From Bacillus sp. ISL-7 (GTDB taxonomy: Bacteria; Bacillota; Bacilli; Bacillales_B; DSM-18226), in NCBI RefSeq assembly GCF_018613065.1, contig NZ_JAGGQW010000054.1:9977-73976 (forward strand): a stretch of 64,000 nucleotides of DNA, given 5' to 3'. Both the position numbers and the translations under genes were made by a program. Shown here one piece after another: positions 15,698-24,735 of the stretch. The stretch's first letter is position 1. Every line of letters begins with the position of its first letter. The notes below the pieces were generated by a model that was not told the DNA's origin, made no database searches, and worked only from the letters and a program-made list of their open reading frames with translations.

Positions 15698-17710
15698 TTA
15701 ATTTTTAAGCTCCTTAAAGCATTTAACGACATTTTCAACTGTGAAACCATACTTCTCAAGTAATATACTCTCAGGCGCAGATGCCCCGAACTGATTGATG
15801 GCAATGACGCTGCCATTGTCCCCCATATATTCTCTCCATCCAATTGACGAACCCATTTCAATAGCAAGACGTGCTTTAATATTTTTAGGAAGGATTGATT
15901 CTTTATATTCAAGCGATTGTTTCTCAAAACGATCCCAGCTTGGCATACTTACAACTGATACAAAAATCCCTTCACTTTCAAGCTCTTTTTGAGCTGCCAT
16001 CGCTAAGGACACTTCGGATCCTGTTGCAAGCAATAAACCGCTAGCATTGCCGTTTGCTTCTGAAACAACATATGCACCTTTTTTAACACCTTCATAAACC
16101 GTTTGTTGTGAAAGCGCTAATGTCAGTAAGTCCTGACGTGTTAAAACAAGGGCTGTTGGCGTATCTGTGCTTTCCATTGCTAATCTCCAAGCGGCAACAG
16201 TCTCCTTCGCATCCGCGGGGCGAAGAATGGAAATTCCCGGCATTGCACGTAATGCTGCTAGCTGTTCAACTGGTTCATGTGTAGGTCCGTCTTCACCTAC
16301 AGCGATGCTATCATGTGTAAACACATAAGTAACAGGAAGCTTCATTAAGGCAGCTAGACGAATTGCTGGACGTAAGTAATCAGAGAATACGAAGAAAGTA
16401 GAACCATATACTTTAACGCCGCCATGAAGAGCCATCCCATTTAGTGCGGCACCCATTGCGAATTCACGAACTCCGAACCAAATATTGCGACCTGCATAGC
16501 TATCAATATAGTAATTCTTTTCAGATGTAATAAGTGTCTTGTTCGATCCTGCTAAATCAGCAGACCCCCCGATAAAATGTGGGACAACGTTGGCTGCCGC
16601 ATTTAGTGTTTTCCCCGATGATACGCGAGTTGCGATTTTTTCTCCTTCTGTAAAAACAGGTAATGCTTCTTCCCAATTTGCCGGAAGCTCTCCAATGATC
16701 GCGGCTTCAAATTGCTTAGCAAGCTCTGCGTATTCCTTCTTATAACTCGCATATAATTCATTCCATGCATTTTCTTTGAGTTGGCCATCTAGCGTAAATT
16801 GCTTGAAATGCTCTTTTACTTCTTCGGGAACGAAAAATGGCTCTTCATTGTCCCAATTATATGCAGCTTTTGTTAACTTAATTTCTTCTTTCCCAAGTGG
16901 AGACCCATGGGAAGCAGACTTACCAGCTTTATTTGGAGAACCATAACCGATAACGGTTTTAACCTCAATTAAAGTAGGGCGATTCAACTCTGTTTTTGCT
17001 TCTTGTAATGCTTTTTGAATAGCATCAGTATCATTTCCATCTTCTACACGAATCACTTGCCATCCATAGGCTTTAAATCTATCCTCCACACTTTCAGAGA
17101 AGGATAAATGCAAATCTCCGTCTAATGAAATGTCATTTGAATCATACATAACAATTAGTCTTCCAAGTTTAAGATGACCTGCCAGGGATGCTGCTTCAGC
17201 AGATACACCTTCCATTAAATCACCATCTCCACAAATACCATAAGTATAATGATTAACTATTGTATATCCCTCTTGATTGTATGTAGCTGCAAGATGTCTT
17301 TCCGCCATTGCCATCCCCACAGCCATAGCAACCCCTTGTCCTAATGGCCCTGTAGTTGCTTCTATCCCAGGAGTATGACCAAATTCAGGGTGACCAGGAG
17401 TTCTGCTTCCCCATTGACGGAAGTTTTTCAAATCGTCAATGGTTACGTCGTAACCGAATAAATGTAATAAACTATATAGAAGCATTGATCCATGACCTGC
17501 TGATAAAACAAACCTGTCTCTGTTAAACCATTTAGGATTCACTGGGTTATGATTCATTTCTTTTGCCCAAAGCGTATAAGCCATTGGGGCTGAACCCATT
17601 GGCATGCCGGGATGACCGGAGTTGGCCTTTTCGATCCCATCAATCGATAAAGTACGAATCGTATTTATGGCTAATTGATCAAGCTTTGTTTCATTAAGTA
17701 ATGTTGTCAT
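15698..17710 (-). CDS. tkt: Transketolase
   Basis: This 670-aa thiamine diphosphate enzyme moves two-carbon units between sugar phosphates in the pentose phosphate pathway. It has the [17 protein letters not shown] and [16 protein letters not shown] motifs, the ThDP-binding [19 protein letters not shown]...YDSND stretch and, in the pyrimidine domain, the catalytic Glu in [10 protein letters not shown]. Length is standard. It lies alone, with GGAG before the ATG. Beside the lar/gluconokinase operon it would process the ribulose-5-phosphate made by Gnd, although Tkt is also a housekeeping enzyme. Confidence 0.96.
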   Translation of the reverse strand: MTTLLNETKLDQLAINTIRTLSIDGIEKANSGHPGMPMGSAPMAYTLWAKEMNHNPVNPKWFNRDRFVLSAGHGSMLLYSLLHLFGYDVTIDDLKNFRQWGSRTPGHPEFGHTPGIEATTGPLGQGVAMAVGMAMAERHLAATYNQEGYTIVNHYTYGICGDGDLMEGVSAEAASLAGHLKLGRLIVMYDSNDISLDGDLHLSFSESVEDRFKAYGWQVIRVEDGNDTDAIQKALQEAKTELNRPTLIEVKTVIGYGSPNKAGKSASHGSPLGKEEIKLTKAAYNWDNEEPFFVPEEVKEHFKQFTLDGQLKENAWNELYASYKKEYAELAKQFEAAIIGELPANWEEALPVFTEGEKIATRVSSGKTLNAAANVVPHFIGGSADLAGSNKTLITSEKNYYIDSYAGRNIWFGVREFAMGAALNGMALHGGVKVYGSTFFVFSDYLRPAIRLAALMKLPVTYVFTHDSIAVGEDGPTHEPVEQLAALRAMPGISILRPADAKETVAAWRLAMESTDTPTALVLTRQDLLTLALSQQTVYEGVKKGAYVVSEANGNASGLLLATGSEVSLAMAAQKELESEGIFVSVVSMPSWDRFEKQSLEYKESILPKNIKARLAIEMGSSIGWREYMGDNGSVIAINQFGASAPESILLEKYGFTVENVVKCFKELKN

Positions 17711-17764
17711 GTGCTATTACACTCCAAATCTATTAATATTGTATATCAACCTTGTTATAGAGCA

Positions 17765-17805
17765 GTTTGAAAGGCTTAGTTTTCATTACCCAAAGCCTTC
17801 CAAAC
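17765..17805 (-). terminator. Hairpin at the end of the lar operon
   Basis: On the minus strand GTTTGGAAGGCTT pairs with AAGCCTTTCAAAC, starting within the last codons of larC2. It lacks a clean T-run, so it may be a weak terminator. Confidence 0.45.
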
Positions 17806-18252
17806 CATTTCGTAAACCTTTTTCAAGGGAATGTTATGTAGTTGTGCAATGCTTTTGCATTCCTCAAACTCCGGAGCTCTTTGCACAACATGTCCCTCAT
17901 AAATTCCTTCTTTTACTGTCACTTCACCCCACTCAGTTGTAACCTTCCTAAACATTCTTTCTAACCGGTGTACTGTTAACGGATAATAGCGTATTCCTAG
18001 TGTGGTGGTTTCCTTAAAAAGAATTTCCTTCATTGTATTTATATGTTTCATCGAGCAAAGCAATTGAAGCAATACGCCTGGTCTATTTTTTTTCATATAA
18101 ATCGGGGTATAGAAGACATCATTAGCGCCAGCCTCAAACAGCAAGTCCATCACATAGCCTAGCCATTCTCCAGGAATATCATCGAGATTAACTTCCATTT
18201 TGACCATCTGATCATCAAGATGCTCATTGCTGGGAGGATGATGAGAGACCAT
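17776..18252 (-). CDS. larC: Nickel-pincer cofactor biosynthesis protein LarC2 (C-terminal half of LarC)
   Basis: LarC is the CTP-dependent cyclometallase that inserts nickel into the pincer nucleotide. This 158-aa ORF matches its C-terminal half (EVNLDDIPGEWLGYVMDLLFEAGANDVF, KKNRPG, TTLGIRYYPLTVHRLER). In Lactobacillus plantarum larC1 and larC2 are joined by a programmed frameshift. Here the larC2 frame has a TGA 21 nt before its ATG and its own GAAAGGA site, and larC1 stops 46 nt upstream. Separate initiation is therefore the simplest reading, giving a split LarC. Confidence 0.85.
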   Translation of the reverse strand: MVSHHPPSNEHLDDQMVKMEVNLDDIPGEWLGYVMDLLFEAGANDVFYTPIYMKKNRPGVLLQLLCSMKHINTMKEILFKETTTLGIRYYPLTVHRLERMFRKVTTEWGEVTVKEGIYEGHVVQRAPEFEECKSIAQLHNIPLKKVYEMVWKALGNEN

Positions 18253-18298
18253 TAAATCATTTCCTTTCTTTCATAAAAAGGATTTAAAAGCTACTTTT

Positions 18299-19144
18299 CT
18301 ATTCCCCAATGATGACACGGAGCACATTGGGATGGTTTATAAAGGTCTTCGTTCCAGCACCATAACCAATGGATGTAACCTTCATGGATGGTATGGGGCA
18401 ATATTCTTCTGCCAGTACAGCGACAATCGCTGCCCCCGTTGGAGTAGTGAGCTCGAAGCGAATGTCCGATTGTTCAATTGGTACACCTTTCAAAATTTCA
18501 AGAGTGGCCGGTGCAGGGACAGGATAAATACCATGGTCAATATGGATACGTCCAGTTCCTACTGGGATGGGTGATGACTTGATTACGTCTATTTCTAATT
18601 GATGAATTAAGATAGCAGCTCCGATAATGTCAATAATCGAATCTACTGCCCCTACTTCATGAAAATGGACCTTCTCTAGTGGAATTCCATGGATATGTCC
18701 TTCTGCTTCACCGATTCTTTTAAAAATTTTTAAAGACATTTCTTTCACTGGCTCAGCAAAACCAGCACTCTCAATTAATCCAACAATATCCTTATATGCA
18801 CGGTGCTCATGATGATGGTGCTCATGTTCGTGGCTATGACTGTGATGATGGTGGTTATGATCATGATTGTGGTCATGGTCATGGTCATGCTCGTGCTCGT
18901 GGTCATGGTCATGGTCATGGTCGTGTGTATGGTCATGAGAATTATTCAATAACACCACGTCAAATTTGGTACTTGTAATCCCATTCTTTACTAACTTTGT
19001 CCATGTCAACTTATACTCATCATCAATATGAAGTTTTTTTAATTCTTCTACTAACCGATTGGGATCTGCTCCGGCATCGATAAGGGCTCCAATGACCATA
19101 TCTCCGCTGATACCTGAAAAACAATCAAAATAAAGTGTTTTCAA
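18299..19144 (-). CDS. larC: Nickel-pincer cofactor biosynthesis protein LarC1 (N-terminal half, His-rich)
   Basis: This 281-aa protein opens with the LarC signature LYFDCFSGISGDMVIGALID and carries EKVHFHEVGAVDSIIDIIGA, PVGTGRIHIDHGIYPVPAPAT and ELTTPTGAAI. Residues about 69-117 are an extraordinary run of His with Asp, Glu and Asn (more than 25 His), likely a nickel-binding or storage loop; such inserts are common in nickel-handling proteins. Its ATG overlaps the larB stop by 4 nt. A plus-strand ORF over the His-rich part is a shadow of the CAT/ATG repeats. Confidence 0.9.
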   Translation of the reverse strand: MKTLYFDCFSGISGDMVIGALIDAGADPNRLVEELKKLHIDDEYKLTWTKLVKNGITSTKFDVVLLNNSHDHTHDHDHDHDHEHEHDHDHDHNHDHNHHHHSHSHEHEHHHHEHRAYKDIVGLIESAGFAEPVKEMSLKIFKRIGEAEGHIHGIPLEKVHFHEVGAVDSIIDIIGAAILIHQLEIDVIKSSPIPVGTGRIHIDHGIYPVPAPATLEILKGVPIEQSDIRFELTTPTGAAIVAVLAEEYCPIPSMKVTSIGYGAGTKTFINHPNVLRVIIGE

Positions 19145-19899
19145 TTTTTTCTGGCCCCTTTTTGTGCAAGCTGATCAATTAATACTGCGTTATATCCCCC
19201 GCCAAACCCATTATCAATATTCACGACACTAATCCCGGAAGCACATGAATTTAACATGGTTAACAAGGCAGAGAGTCCATTAAAATTTGCCCCATACCCA
19301 ATACTTGTTGGGACTGCAATTACAGGATGTGATACAAGTCCGCCCACTACGCTTGGAAGTGCCCCTTCCATACCTGCAACTACAACGGAAACCGTGGCAT
19401 TTTGAATTTCCTCAGCATGGCTTAACAGGCGATGAATTCCAGCAACACCGACATCATAGATACGATGGACCTTGCTTCCTAATACTTCAGCCGTCACTGC
19501 AGCTTCTTCTGCAACCCTTAAATCCGAGGTTCCTGCACAAATCACAGCAATATACCCTTGTGGATCCGCCTCATTCGCATGGTCCTCTTTCCAAAAAAGA
19601 ATGTGTGCTTCTTCTTTGTAGATAAAATCAGGGCAAGAACGTTGGACAATTTCTGCCTTTTCTTTGGAAATACGTGTGACAAGTACTTGGTTGTTTCGAG
19701 CTCGTAACACTTGAATAATTGAAACGATTTGTTCAGTCGTCTTCCCTTCTCCGTACACGACCTCTGGGAATCCTTGACGTTTCTTACGATGATGGTCCAC
19801 TTTAGCAAATCCCAAATTTTCAAATGTTGCTAATTGCTCTTTAGCTTCTTTAACACTTAGGGTACCTCTTTGAACCTGCTCTAAAATTTCTTCAAGCAT
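19141..19899 (-). CDS. larB: Nickel-pincer cofactor biosynthesis protein LarB
   Basis: LarB carboxylates and hydrolyses nicotinic acid adenine dinucleotide to give pyridinium-3,5-dicarboxylate mononucleotide, the first step to the nickel-pincer cofactor. The 252-aa product has a C-terminal domain like PurE/AIR carboxylase: VICAGTSDLRVAEEAAVTAE, GVAGIHRLLSH, VVAGMEGALPSVVGGLV and VPTSIGYGA. The first ~90 residues (TLSVKEAKEQLATFENLGFAKVD) are the usual LarB N-terminus. GGGGGAG precedes the ATG. It is followed directly by larC1. Confidence 0.92.
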   Translation of the reverse strand: MLEEILEQVQRGTLSVKEAKEQLATFENLGFAKVDHHRKKRQGFPEVVYGEGKTTEQIVSIIQVLRARNNQVLVTRISKEKAEIVQRSCPDFIYKEEAHILFWKEDHANEADPQGYIAVICAGTSDLRVAEEAAVTAEVLGSKVHRIYDVGVAGIHRLLSHAEEIQNATVSVVVAGMEGALPSVVGGLVSHPVIAVPTSIGYGANFNGLSALLTMLNSCASGISVVNIDNGFGGGYNAVLIDQLAQKGARKN

Positions 19900-19923
19900 T
19901 CGTTCTCCCCCTTAATATACACT

Positions 19924-21396
19924 TCAAAAATGTTTTGCCATTCCACTTGCCAATTTTTCATAGTTCTCATATATAATTCTATATTTTTCACTATTTTCCT
20001 TAATAGGAACGATTGCTTTACCCATTGGAATATTCTTTTTAATCTCTTCAAATGAATTTACTTTACCAGTAGCCACTAAAGCTGTCCAAGCTGCTCCCCA
20101 TGCTGCACTGTGATAGCTCTCAGGCACATAAATTTCCGCATCGAATACATCTGCCATCATTTGCAGCCACAATGGTGACCTGGATAAACCACCGTTAGCA
20201 TATATCTTTTGATGTTTCCCAGCTAACCTCTCTAATGCCTTGCCAATTTGAAAGAGGTTAAAAGTGATTCCTTCTAGAACAGCTCGGATAAAATGTTCTC
20301 TTTTATGTGTTACAGATAATCCAAAGAAATTCCCTTTTGCCCGTTGATTCCAAATCGGCGCTCTTTCGCCATTTAAATAAGGGTGAAAGATGATTCCGTC
20401 TGCGCCAAGCGGAACCTTTTCTGCATCGGCAAGGAATTCGGAGAAGTCTCTTTGGTCGTTCAAAAGGTCTTTTAACCATTGTAAGGCAATCCCGCCATTA
20501 TTGGTTGGACCTCCAATGATAGAAAAATCTTCAGTAAAGGAATAACAAAAGGTTTCTTGATTTTCACTTATCTTAACGCCTTTTGTAATTTGTCTGATGG
20601 CCCCGCTAGTACCTACTGAAACCGCAACTTCACCAGGGAGAATCGCTCCAATTCCCAAGTTAGCCAATTGGCCATCGGCAGCACCAATCACAAAAGGAAG
20701 TTCCGGGTCAATTCCCATTTCTTCCGCAATTTGTGGATTAATCCCTGTTAATATCTCAGTTGGAGGGACAATTCTTGAAAGCTGACCATCATGAATATCC
20801 GTTAGAGATAATAATGTTTGATTCCAAGTATGTGTGGCAGGGTTAAATAAACCCGTCGCAGATGCCATCGAATAATCAATAACCCGCTGATTAAACCAGC
20901 ATTGTAGTAAATACTCTTTAATCGACATAAAGTACTTTGCTTGGAGGTAGGGTTCATATTTTGTTTCTTTCATCCATAACAACTTAACGAATGGTGTCAT
21001 TGGATGAACCGGTGTTCCTGTGTTTGAATAAACCTCGTTACCCATTGTTTCTATCACTGATTCTGCTTGTAGATAACTTCTTCCATCAGCCCAAATTAAG
21101 GCCGGAGATATTGGACAGCCATTCTCATCTACACAAATCAGTGAATGCATTGCAGCTGAAAACCCGATTGAAATTAATTCATTTTTCTCAATACCAGCTT
21201 TTTGGATCGCCTCTTTGATTGCTTTTACAGCTGATTGTTCAATCTCAATGGGGTCTTGTTCTACCCATCCTTGCTGTGGATAAGTGAATGTGTTCATTCT
21301 CTCGGCTTCTGCAATTAATTTACCTTTTAAGTCAAATACGCATGCTTTAACACTTGTAGTTCCGATATCAAGTCCAATTACAACTTCTCTTGACAT
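19924..21396 (-). CDS. gntK: Gluconokinase (FGGY family)
   Basis: This 490-aa FGGY carbohydrate kinase has the N-terminal phosphate loop GLDIGTTSVKA, SAAMHSLICVDENG, IWADGRS, TGTPVHPMTPFVKLLW, the nucleotide-site GTSGAIRQITKG and GGPTNNGGIALQWLKD, and LNGERAPIWN. It is strikingly like B. subtilis GntK, which makes 6-phosphogluconate from gluconate and ATP. Its place between larE and larB, in an operon with a LarA-type epimerase, suggests its gluconate comes from epimerisation of mannonate. Xylulokinase is a less likely alternative. Confidence 0.85.
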   Translation of the reverse strand: MSREVVIGLDIGTTSVKACVFDLKGKLIAEAERMNTFTYPQQGWVEQDPIEIEQSAVKAIKEAIQKAGIEKNELISIGFSAAMHSLICVDENGCPISPALIWADGRSYLQAESVIETMGNEVYSNTGTPVHPMTPFVKLLWMKETKYEPYLQAKYFMSIKEYLLQCWFNQRVIDYSMASATGLFNPATHTWNQTLLSLTDIHDGQLSRIVPPTEILTGINPQIAEEMGIDPELPFVIGAADGQLANLGIGAILPGEVAVSVGTSGAIRQITKGVKISENQETFCYSFTEDFSIIGGPTNNGGIALQWLKDLLNDQRDFSEFLADAEKVPLGADGIIFHPYLNGERAPIWNQRAKGNFFGLSVTHKREHFIRAVLEGITFNLFQIGKALERLAGKHQKIYANGGLSRSPLWLQMMADVFDAEIYVPESYHSAAWGAAWTALVATGKVNSFEEIKKNIPMGKAIVPIKENSEKYRIIYENYEKLASGMAKHF

Positions 21397-21484
21397 ACTT
21401 CCTCTTCCTTTTCACATAACAATAAGTAATATTGGAGTTTATTTTGATCCTTTATTGCTATTTTATATTATCGTTAAAATAAGA

Positions 21485-21505
21485 GGCTTTGGATGATCCA
21501 AAGCC
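21485..21505 (-). terminator. Hairpin between larE and gntK
   Basis: GGCTTTGGAT and ATCCAAAGCC are perfect 10-bp arms around one base. Downstream on the minus strand comes TCTTATTTTA, so partial termination or attenuation inside the operon is possible. On the plus strand an ATTTTTT run follows. Confidence 0.5.
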
Positions 21506-21549
21506 ATTTTTTCAGTGTACACTCCTAAGCTAATTTGCCGAGCAGAAAG

Positions 21550-22353
21550 CTATTCAGATAACACCTTATTCATGCTTCCACTCTGATATCCAATTAAATC
21601 TAACGTGATATATTTGTAGCCATAGCCTTGAAGAGCTTTCACGATCGAGTCATGATTTTCAAGAATCTCCTTCATATCATTAGGTTCTACTTCGATCCTT
21701 GCAATATCCTGATGTGTTCGGACCCGTACCTGATGGATATTGAATGTTTTTAAATAAGCTTCGGCTTTTTCAACCTTCGTCAGCTTTTCTTTTGTAATAT
21801 ATTCACCGTAGGCAATTCTTGAAGAAAGACAAGCTAAAGATGGTTTATCCCATGTCGGCAAACTAAATTCCCGAGAGAGTTCTCTGATCTCCTGTTTAAA
21901 AAGATTAGCTTCTAGGAGTGGACCGCGTATCCCCTTTTCTTTAGCGGCTTGCATACCTGGTCGGAATTCATTCATATCATCAGCAATGACACCATAAACT
22001 ACATTTTGAAAGCCCTTTTCTTCCATAACTGGAATTATGTGTTCAAATAAACTGCTTTTACAAAAATAGCAACGATTTTTATTGTTTTCCGCGTATCCTG
22101 GGATTGCGAGTTCAGATGTTTCAATCACTTGGTGCCTGACACCAATTTGATTTGCAAGTACTTTTGCCTCTTCAAGCTCACTAGAAGGGTAGCTTTCAGA
22201 GTCTGCTGTAATGGCGAGAACCTGTTCAGCACCCAATGCGTTCACAGCAGCCTTTAATAGAAATGTACTGTCCACTCCTCCTGAAAATGCTACAACCACG
22301 GATTCCATTTCTCGGAGAATAGACGTTAATTTTTCGTATTTCTCTGTTAGCAT
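21550..22353 (-). CDS. larE: ATP-dependent sacrificial sulfur transferase LarE
   Basis: LarE adenylates the pincer precursor and donates sulfur, in L. plantarum from its own Cys176, to make the thiocarboxylates that hold nickel. This 267-aa protein has the PP-loop SGGVDS at residues 24-29, a CYFC pair (Cys95, Cys98) and Cys175 in KPSLACLSSRIAYG, at the position of the sacrificial Cys. The presence of Cys175 points to the single-use mechanism rather than the cluster-dependent three-Cys type. AGGGGGAG precedes the ATG. Confidence 0.9.
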   Translation of the reverse strand: MLTEKYEKLTSILREMESVVVAFSGGVDSTFLLKAAVNALGAEQVLAITADSESYPSSELEEAKVLANQIGVRHQVIETSELAIPGYAENNKNRCYFCKSSLFEHIIPVMEEKGFQNVVYGVIADDMNEFRPGMQAAKEKGIRGPLLEANLFKQEIRELSREFSLPTWDKPSLACLSSRIAYGEYITKEKLTKVEKAEAYLKTFNIHQVRVRTHQDIARIEVEPNDMKEILENHDSIVKALQGYGYKYITLDLIGYQSGSMNKVLSE

Positions 22354-22441
22354 GGTCCTTTTCTCCCCCTATCCCTCATCCAATTTAAAGTCCGCCATTG
22401 TTAATTTATTTATTGAGCTGTAGATTTATGTGTACCTTGGA

Positions 22442-23215
22442 TTATATAGTCATGCTGCCAAAGCCGCCATCAACACGAACGAGGGTTCCTGTTACGAAAC
22501 TTGACGCTTTCTCAGAGGCAAGCCAGACAGTAGCACCTTGTAACTCTTCCGCCTCACCAAAACGATTCATTGGGGTATGTCGCATGATTGATTCAATGCG
22601 TTCTTTATCTAAAATTTTTCGGTTTTGTTCAGCAGGGAAAAATCCTGGAATAATTGCATTAACACGAATCCCATTTGGAGCAAATTCACGTGCTAGAAAC
22701 TGGGTAACGCTGTTAAGGCCTGCTTTTGATACGGAATAAGTAAACACTCTTGAAAGTGGTGTTGTTGAGGAAACGGATGAGATATTAATGATGCTTCCTT
22801 TTCTATCCTGCTCAATCATTTTCTTCGCAAAAATCTGGCAGGTTAACACAATTCCTTTTAAATTTATATCCATAATTTTGTCCCATTCGTCCATACCAAG
22901 TTCAAAAAATGGTGTAGCACTATTTGTACCTGGTGCATTTAAAAGAATGTCCCAGCCACCGGACCATTGTTCAATTTCATTCGCAACGTTAACTAAAGAA
23001 TTCTTTGAACTAACATCTGCAGAAAACGCCTTTGCTTCCCCGCCGGTCTCTTCAATCTCCTTGACAACTTCCTCAGCTTTTTCAAGATTACGTCCTACAA
23101 TCGCAACTTTTGCCCCTTGAGAAGCCAAGCCTTTTGCCATTGCTGAACCCAACACACCATTTCCACCAATTGCGACTGCAACTTTTCCACTTAAATCAAA
23201 TAAATTTGACATCAT
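22442..23215 (-). CDS. uxuB: SDR oxidoreductase, UxuB-like D-mannonate oxidoreductase (fructuronate reductase)
   Basis: This is a short-chain dehydrogenase of 257 aa from ATG 23215 (AAAGGAG 6 nt upstream). It has the cofactor loop GGNGVLGSAMAKGLA, a DVSS adenine-ribose site, catalytic YSVSK and a C-terminus IPGFFPAEQNRKIL...SFVTGTLVRVDGGF. The PGFFPAEQNRK block recalls the Bacillus YjmF-type D-mannonate oxidoreductase that interconverts fructuronate and mannonate with NAD(P)H. It starts 19 nt after the LarA-like gene. An alternative is another sugar-acid dehydrogenase such as a gluconate 5-dehydrogenase. Confidence 0.75.
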   Translation of the reverse strand: MMSNLFDLSGKVAVAIGGNGVLGSAMAKGLASQGAKVAIVGRNLEKAEEVVKEIEETGGEAKAFSADVSSKNSLVNVANEIEQWSGGWDILLNAPGTNSATPFFELGMDEWDKIMDINLKGIVLTCQIFAKKMIEQDRKGSIINISSVSSTTPLSRVFTYSVSKAGLNSVTQFLAREFAPNGIRVNAIIPGFFPAEQNRKILDKERIESIMRHTPMNRFGEAEELQGATVWLASEKASSFVTGTLVRVDGGFGSMTI

Positions 23216-23234
23216 TCTTCTCTCCTTTGTTCTG

Positions 23235-24503
23235 TTAAAATAAATTTCCATTTTCATTAAAAGGAATATCATAAAGATCTGAACTTAGTTCCATATTTGG
23301 ATGCTGTTTTACATATTCAAGTAAAGGCTCAGATACTTCAATTTCACTTAACACTAATGTATTTTTAATGCGGACTAATTTGACGTTTCTAAAATCTAGA
23401 ATATTGCATGTTTTAATAGCCGCTTGGATCGCTTGTTTATCGTTTGGTAATGTCGTAGCAATTTTTGTAGGAGCAACAACGGTTGAAGTTAAACCATTTG
23501 CATAAGTTCCTTCTTTGTCCATCTTGTCTATTAGCCGTTGTGTTGTAAAATCAGCCGTTCCTACGCCATTGGCATTCCCCTCTGATTGATGTGTTACATC
23601 GAGCACCGCCATTTTGTTAACTTCGGGTCCACCAGATGCATATGGTGTTGGATAACGGCCCGTAATATTCGGATCCATACCATCCCCACTAATATTTTTA
23701 CCTATTTCATCAATTACAAGGACATCCAATTGATCAAAGAAAAGCTTTGGTAATAATTCTTTTGCTTGTTTTTGAAGTTCATGTTCTCTATTAATAATCT
23801 CTTCTGGAGTAAGTACATCAATAATTGCAACTTTATCAAATGCATTTTCAACTGTTGCAACTCCGAAAAGTATGGGGGTCTCTTCCATGATGATCTTTGC
23901 CATGGCTGGGACATTTTCTGCCATATATTTAAATCCCATTTGATGACAGGCCTCTGCCCCTTTTTGCTTTCCTAATCCAATGCTAATCATCTTCATAATT
24001 CCACTTTCTACTGGTCCACGAAAAGCTGTGTGTGGTTTCACACGATTAATAACAACGATTCCGTCCGCTTCAGAAGCAAATTTATCCACATAAACTGGTA
24101 ATCCATTCGGCAGCTCACTAATCTTTACTACATCCATTGAAGATCGAATCTCGCAACCGACACTTTCTTCGGTTACACCAAGATGCGCTAAAACTTCGCG
24201 TTGACCCTCTGCAGTCGCCCCCCCGTGACTCCCCATGCTTGGTACAATGAAAGGTTTAGCTCCTAAATCTTTAAGAAACTTGACTGTTACCTCAGTAATT
24301 TCAACGAGGCGATCAAGTCCGCGGCTGCCAACAGCAACCGCAATTTCCATCCCAGGCTGGACTTTTTTCTGAATATGTACATGCTGTAATTGTTCCTTCA
24401 GCGTAGTACCAAGGTCATCAATCTTTGTGTTATCAAAGTGAACTTTAACCTTTGCCATTTTAGGAACTGGAATATCTTTTAATAATTCTTGTAGGATACC
24501 CAT
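23235..24503 (-). CDS. LarA-superfamily nickel-pincer racemase/epimerase, probable sugar-acid 2-epimerase
   Basis: This 422-aa protein belongs to the lactate racemase superfamily. Key LarA residues can be placed by spacing: Arg61 (GSRGLD), His93 (GSHGG), His158 (VKPHTAFRG), Lys171 (GIMKMISIG, covalent cofactor Lys) and His187 (ACHQMG, nickel ligand). They match L. plantarum R75, H108, H174, K184 and H200 within a few residues. Its operon holds a mannonate/fructuronate reductase, gluconokinase and all the cofactor genes. I infer D-mannonate/D-gluconate 2-epimerase activity, as reported for the GntE branch. Racemisation of a simpler 2-hydroxy acid is the alternative. It is the first gene of the operon. 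Confidence 0.82.
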   Translation of the reverse strand: MGILQELLKDIPVPKMAKVKVHFDNTKIDDLGTTLKEQLQHVHIQKKVQPGMEIAVAVGSRGLDRLVEITEVTVKFLKDLGAKPFIVPSMGSHGGATAEGQREVLAHLGVTEESVGCEIRSSMDVVKISELPNGLPVYVDKFASEADGIVVINRVKPHTAFRGPVESGIMKMISIGLGKQKGAEACHQMGFKYMAENVPAMAKIIMEETPILFGVATVENAFDKVAIIDVLTPEEIINREHELQKQAKELLPKLFFDQLDVLVIDEIGKNISGDGMDPNITGRYPTPYASGGPEVNKMAVLDVTHQSEGNANGVGTADFTTQRLIDKMDKEGTYANGLTSTVVAPTKIATTLPNDKQAIQAAIKTCNILDFRNVKLVRIKNTLVLSEIEVSEPLLEYVKQHPNMELSSDLYDIPFNENGNLF

Positions 24504-24630
24504 GTTTGTATCACTCCTTTTTTTTACCTATTAAAGTTTTCCTCATTCAATTACATTCCATGTATTGATGAGGCTATAATGAAATCCCCCTGTAATCCCT
24601 TACAAAAGAAACTAAAAAAAGTATTATTTA

Positions 24631-24655
24631 TTAATTTGTTTACCAAACAAACTAA
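24631..24655. promoter_or_regulatory. ROK-type operator 1 (LarA-like gene / ROK1)
   Basis: Arms TTAATTTGTTT and AAACAAACTAA (10 of 11 positions complementary) flank a 3-nt centre. It lies between the divergent LarA-like gene and ROK1. It resembles XylR operators (TTAGTTTGTTT half-site) and matches sites at 34567, 37481 and 39301. Confidence 0.7.
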
Positions 24656-24735
24656 TTACCTGTATAATATCATTATGACTAAATTACGTCAATATTAATA
24701 AGTTATTTCCTTTTAAAAATGCAAGGAGGTTCTTT

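Noticed and set aside
17776..18330. Programmed frameshift joining larC1 and larC2
   Set aside because: The larC2 frame is closed by TGA just upstream of its ATG and larC1 stops before it, so there is no overlap in which a shift could join them.
18796..18978. Plus-strand ORF over the His-rich part of larC1
   Set aside because: It is the antisense reading of the CAT/GAT repeats, has no ribosome binding site and lies fully inside a well-supported gene.
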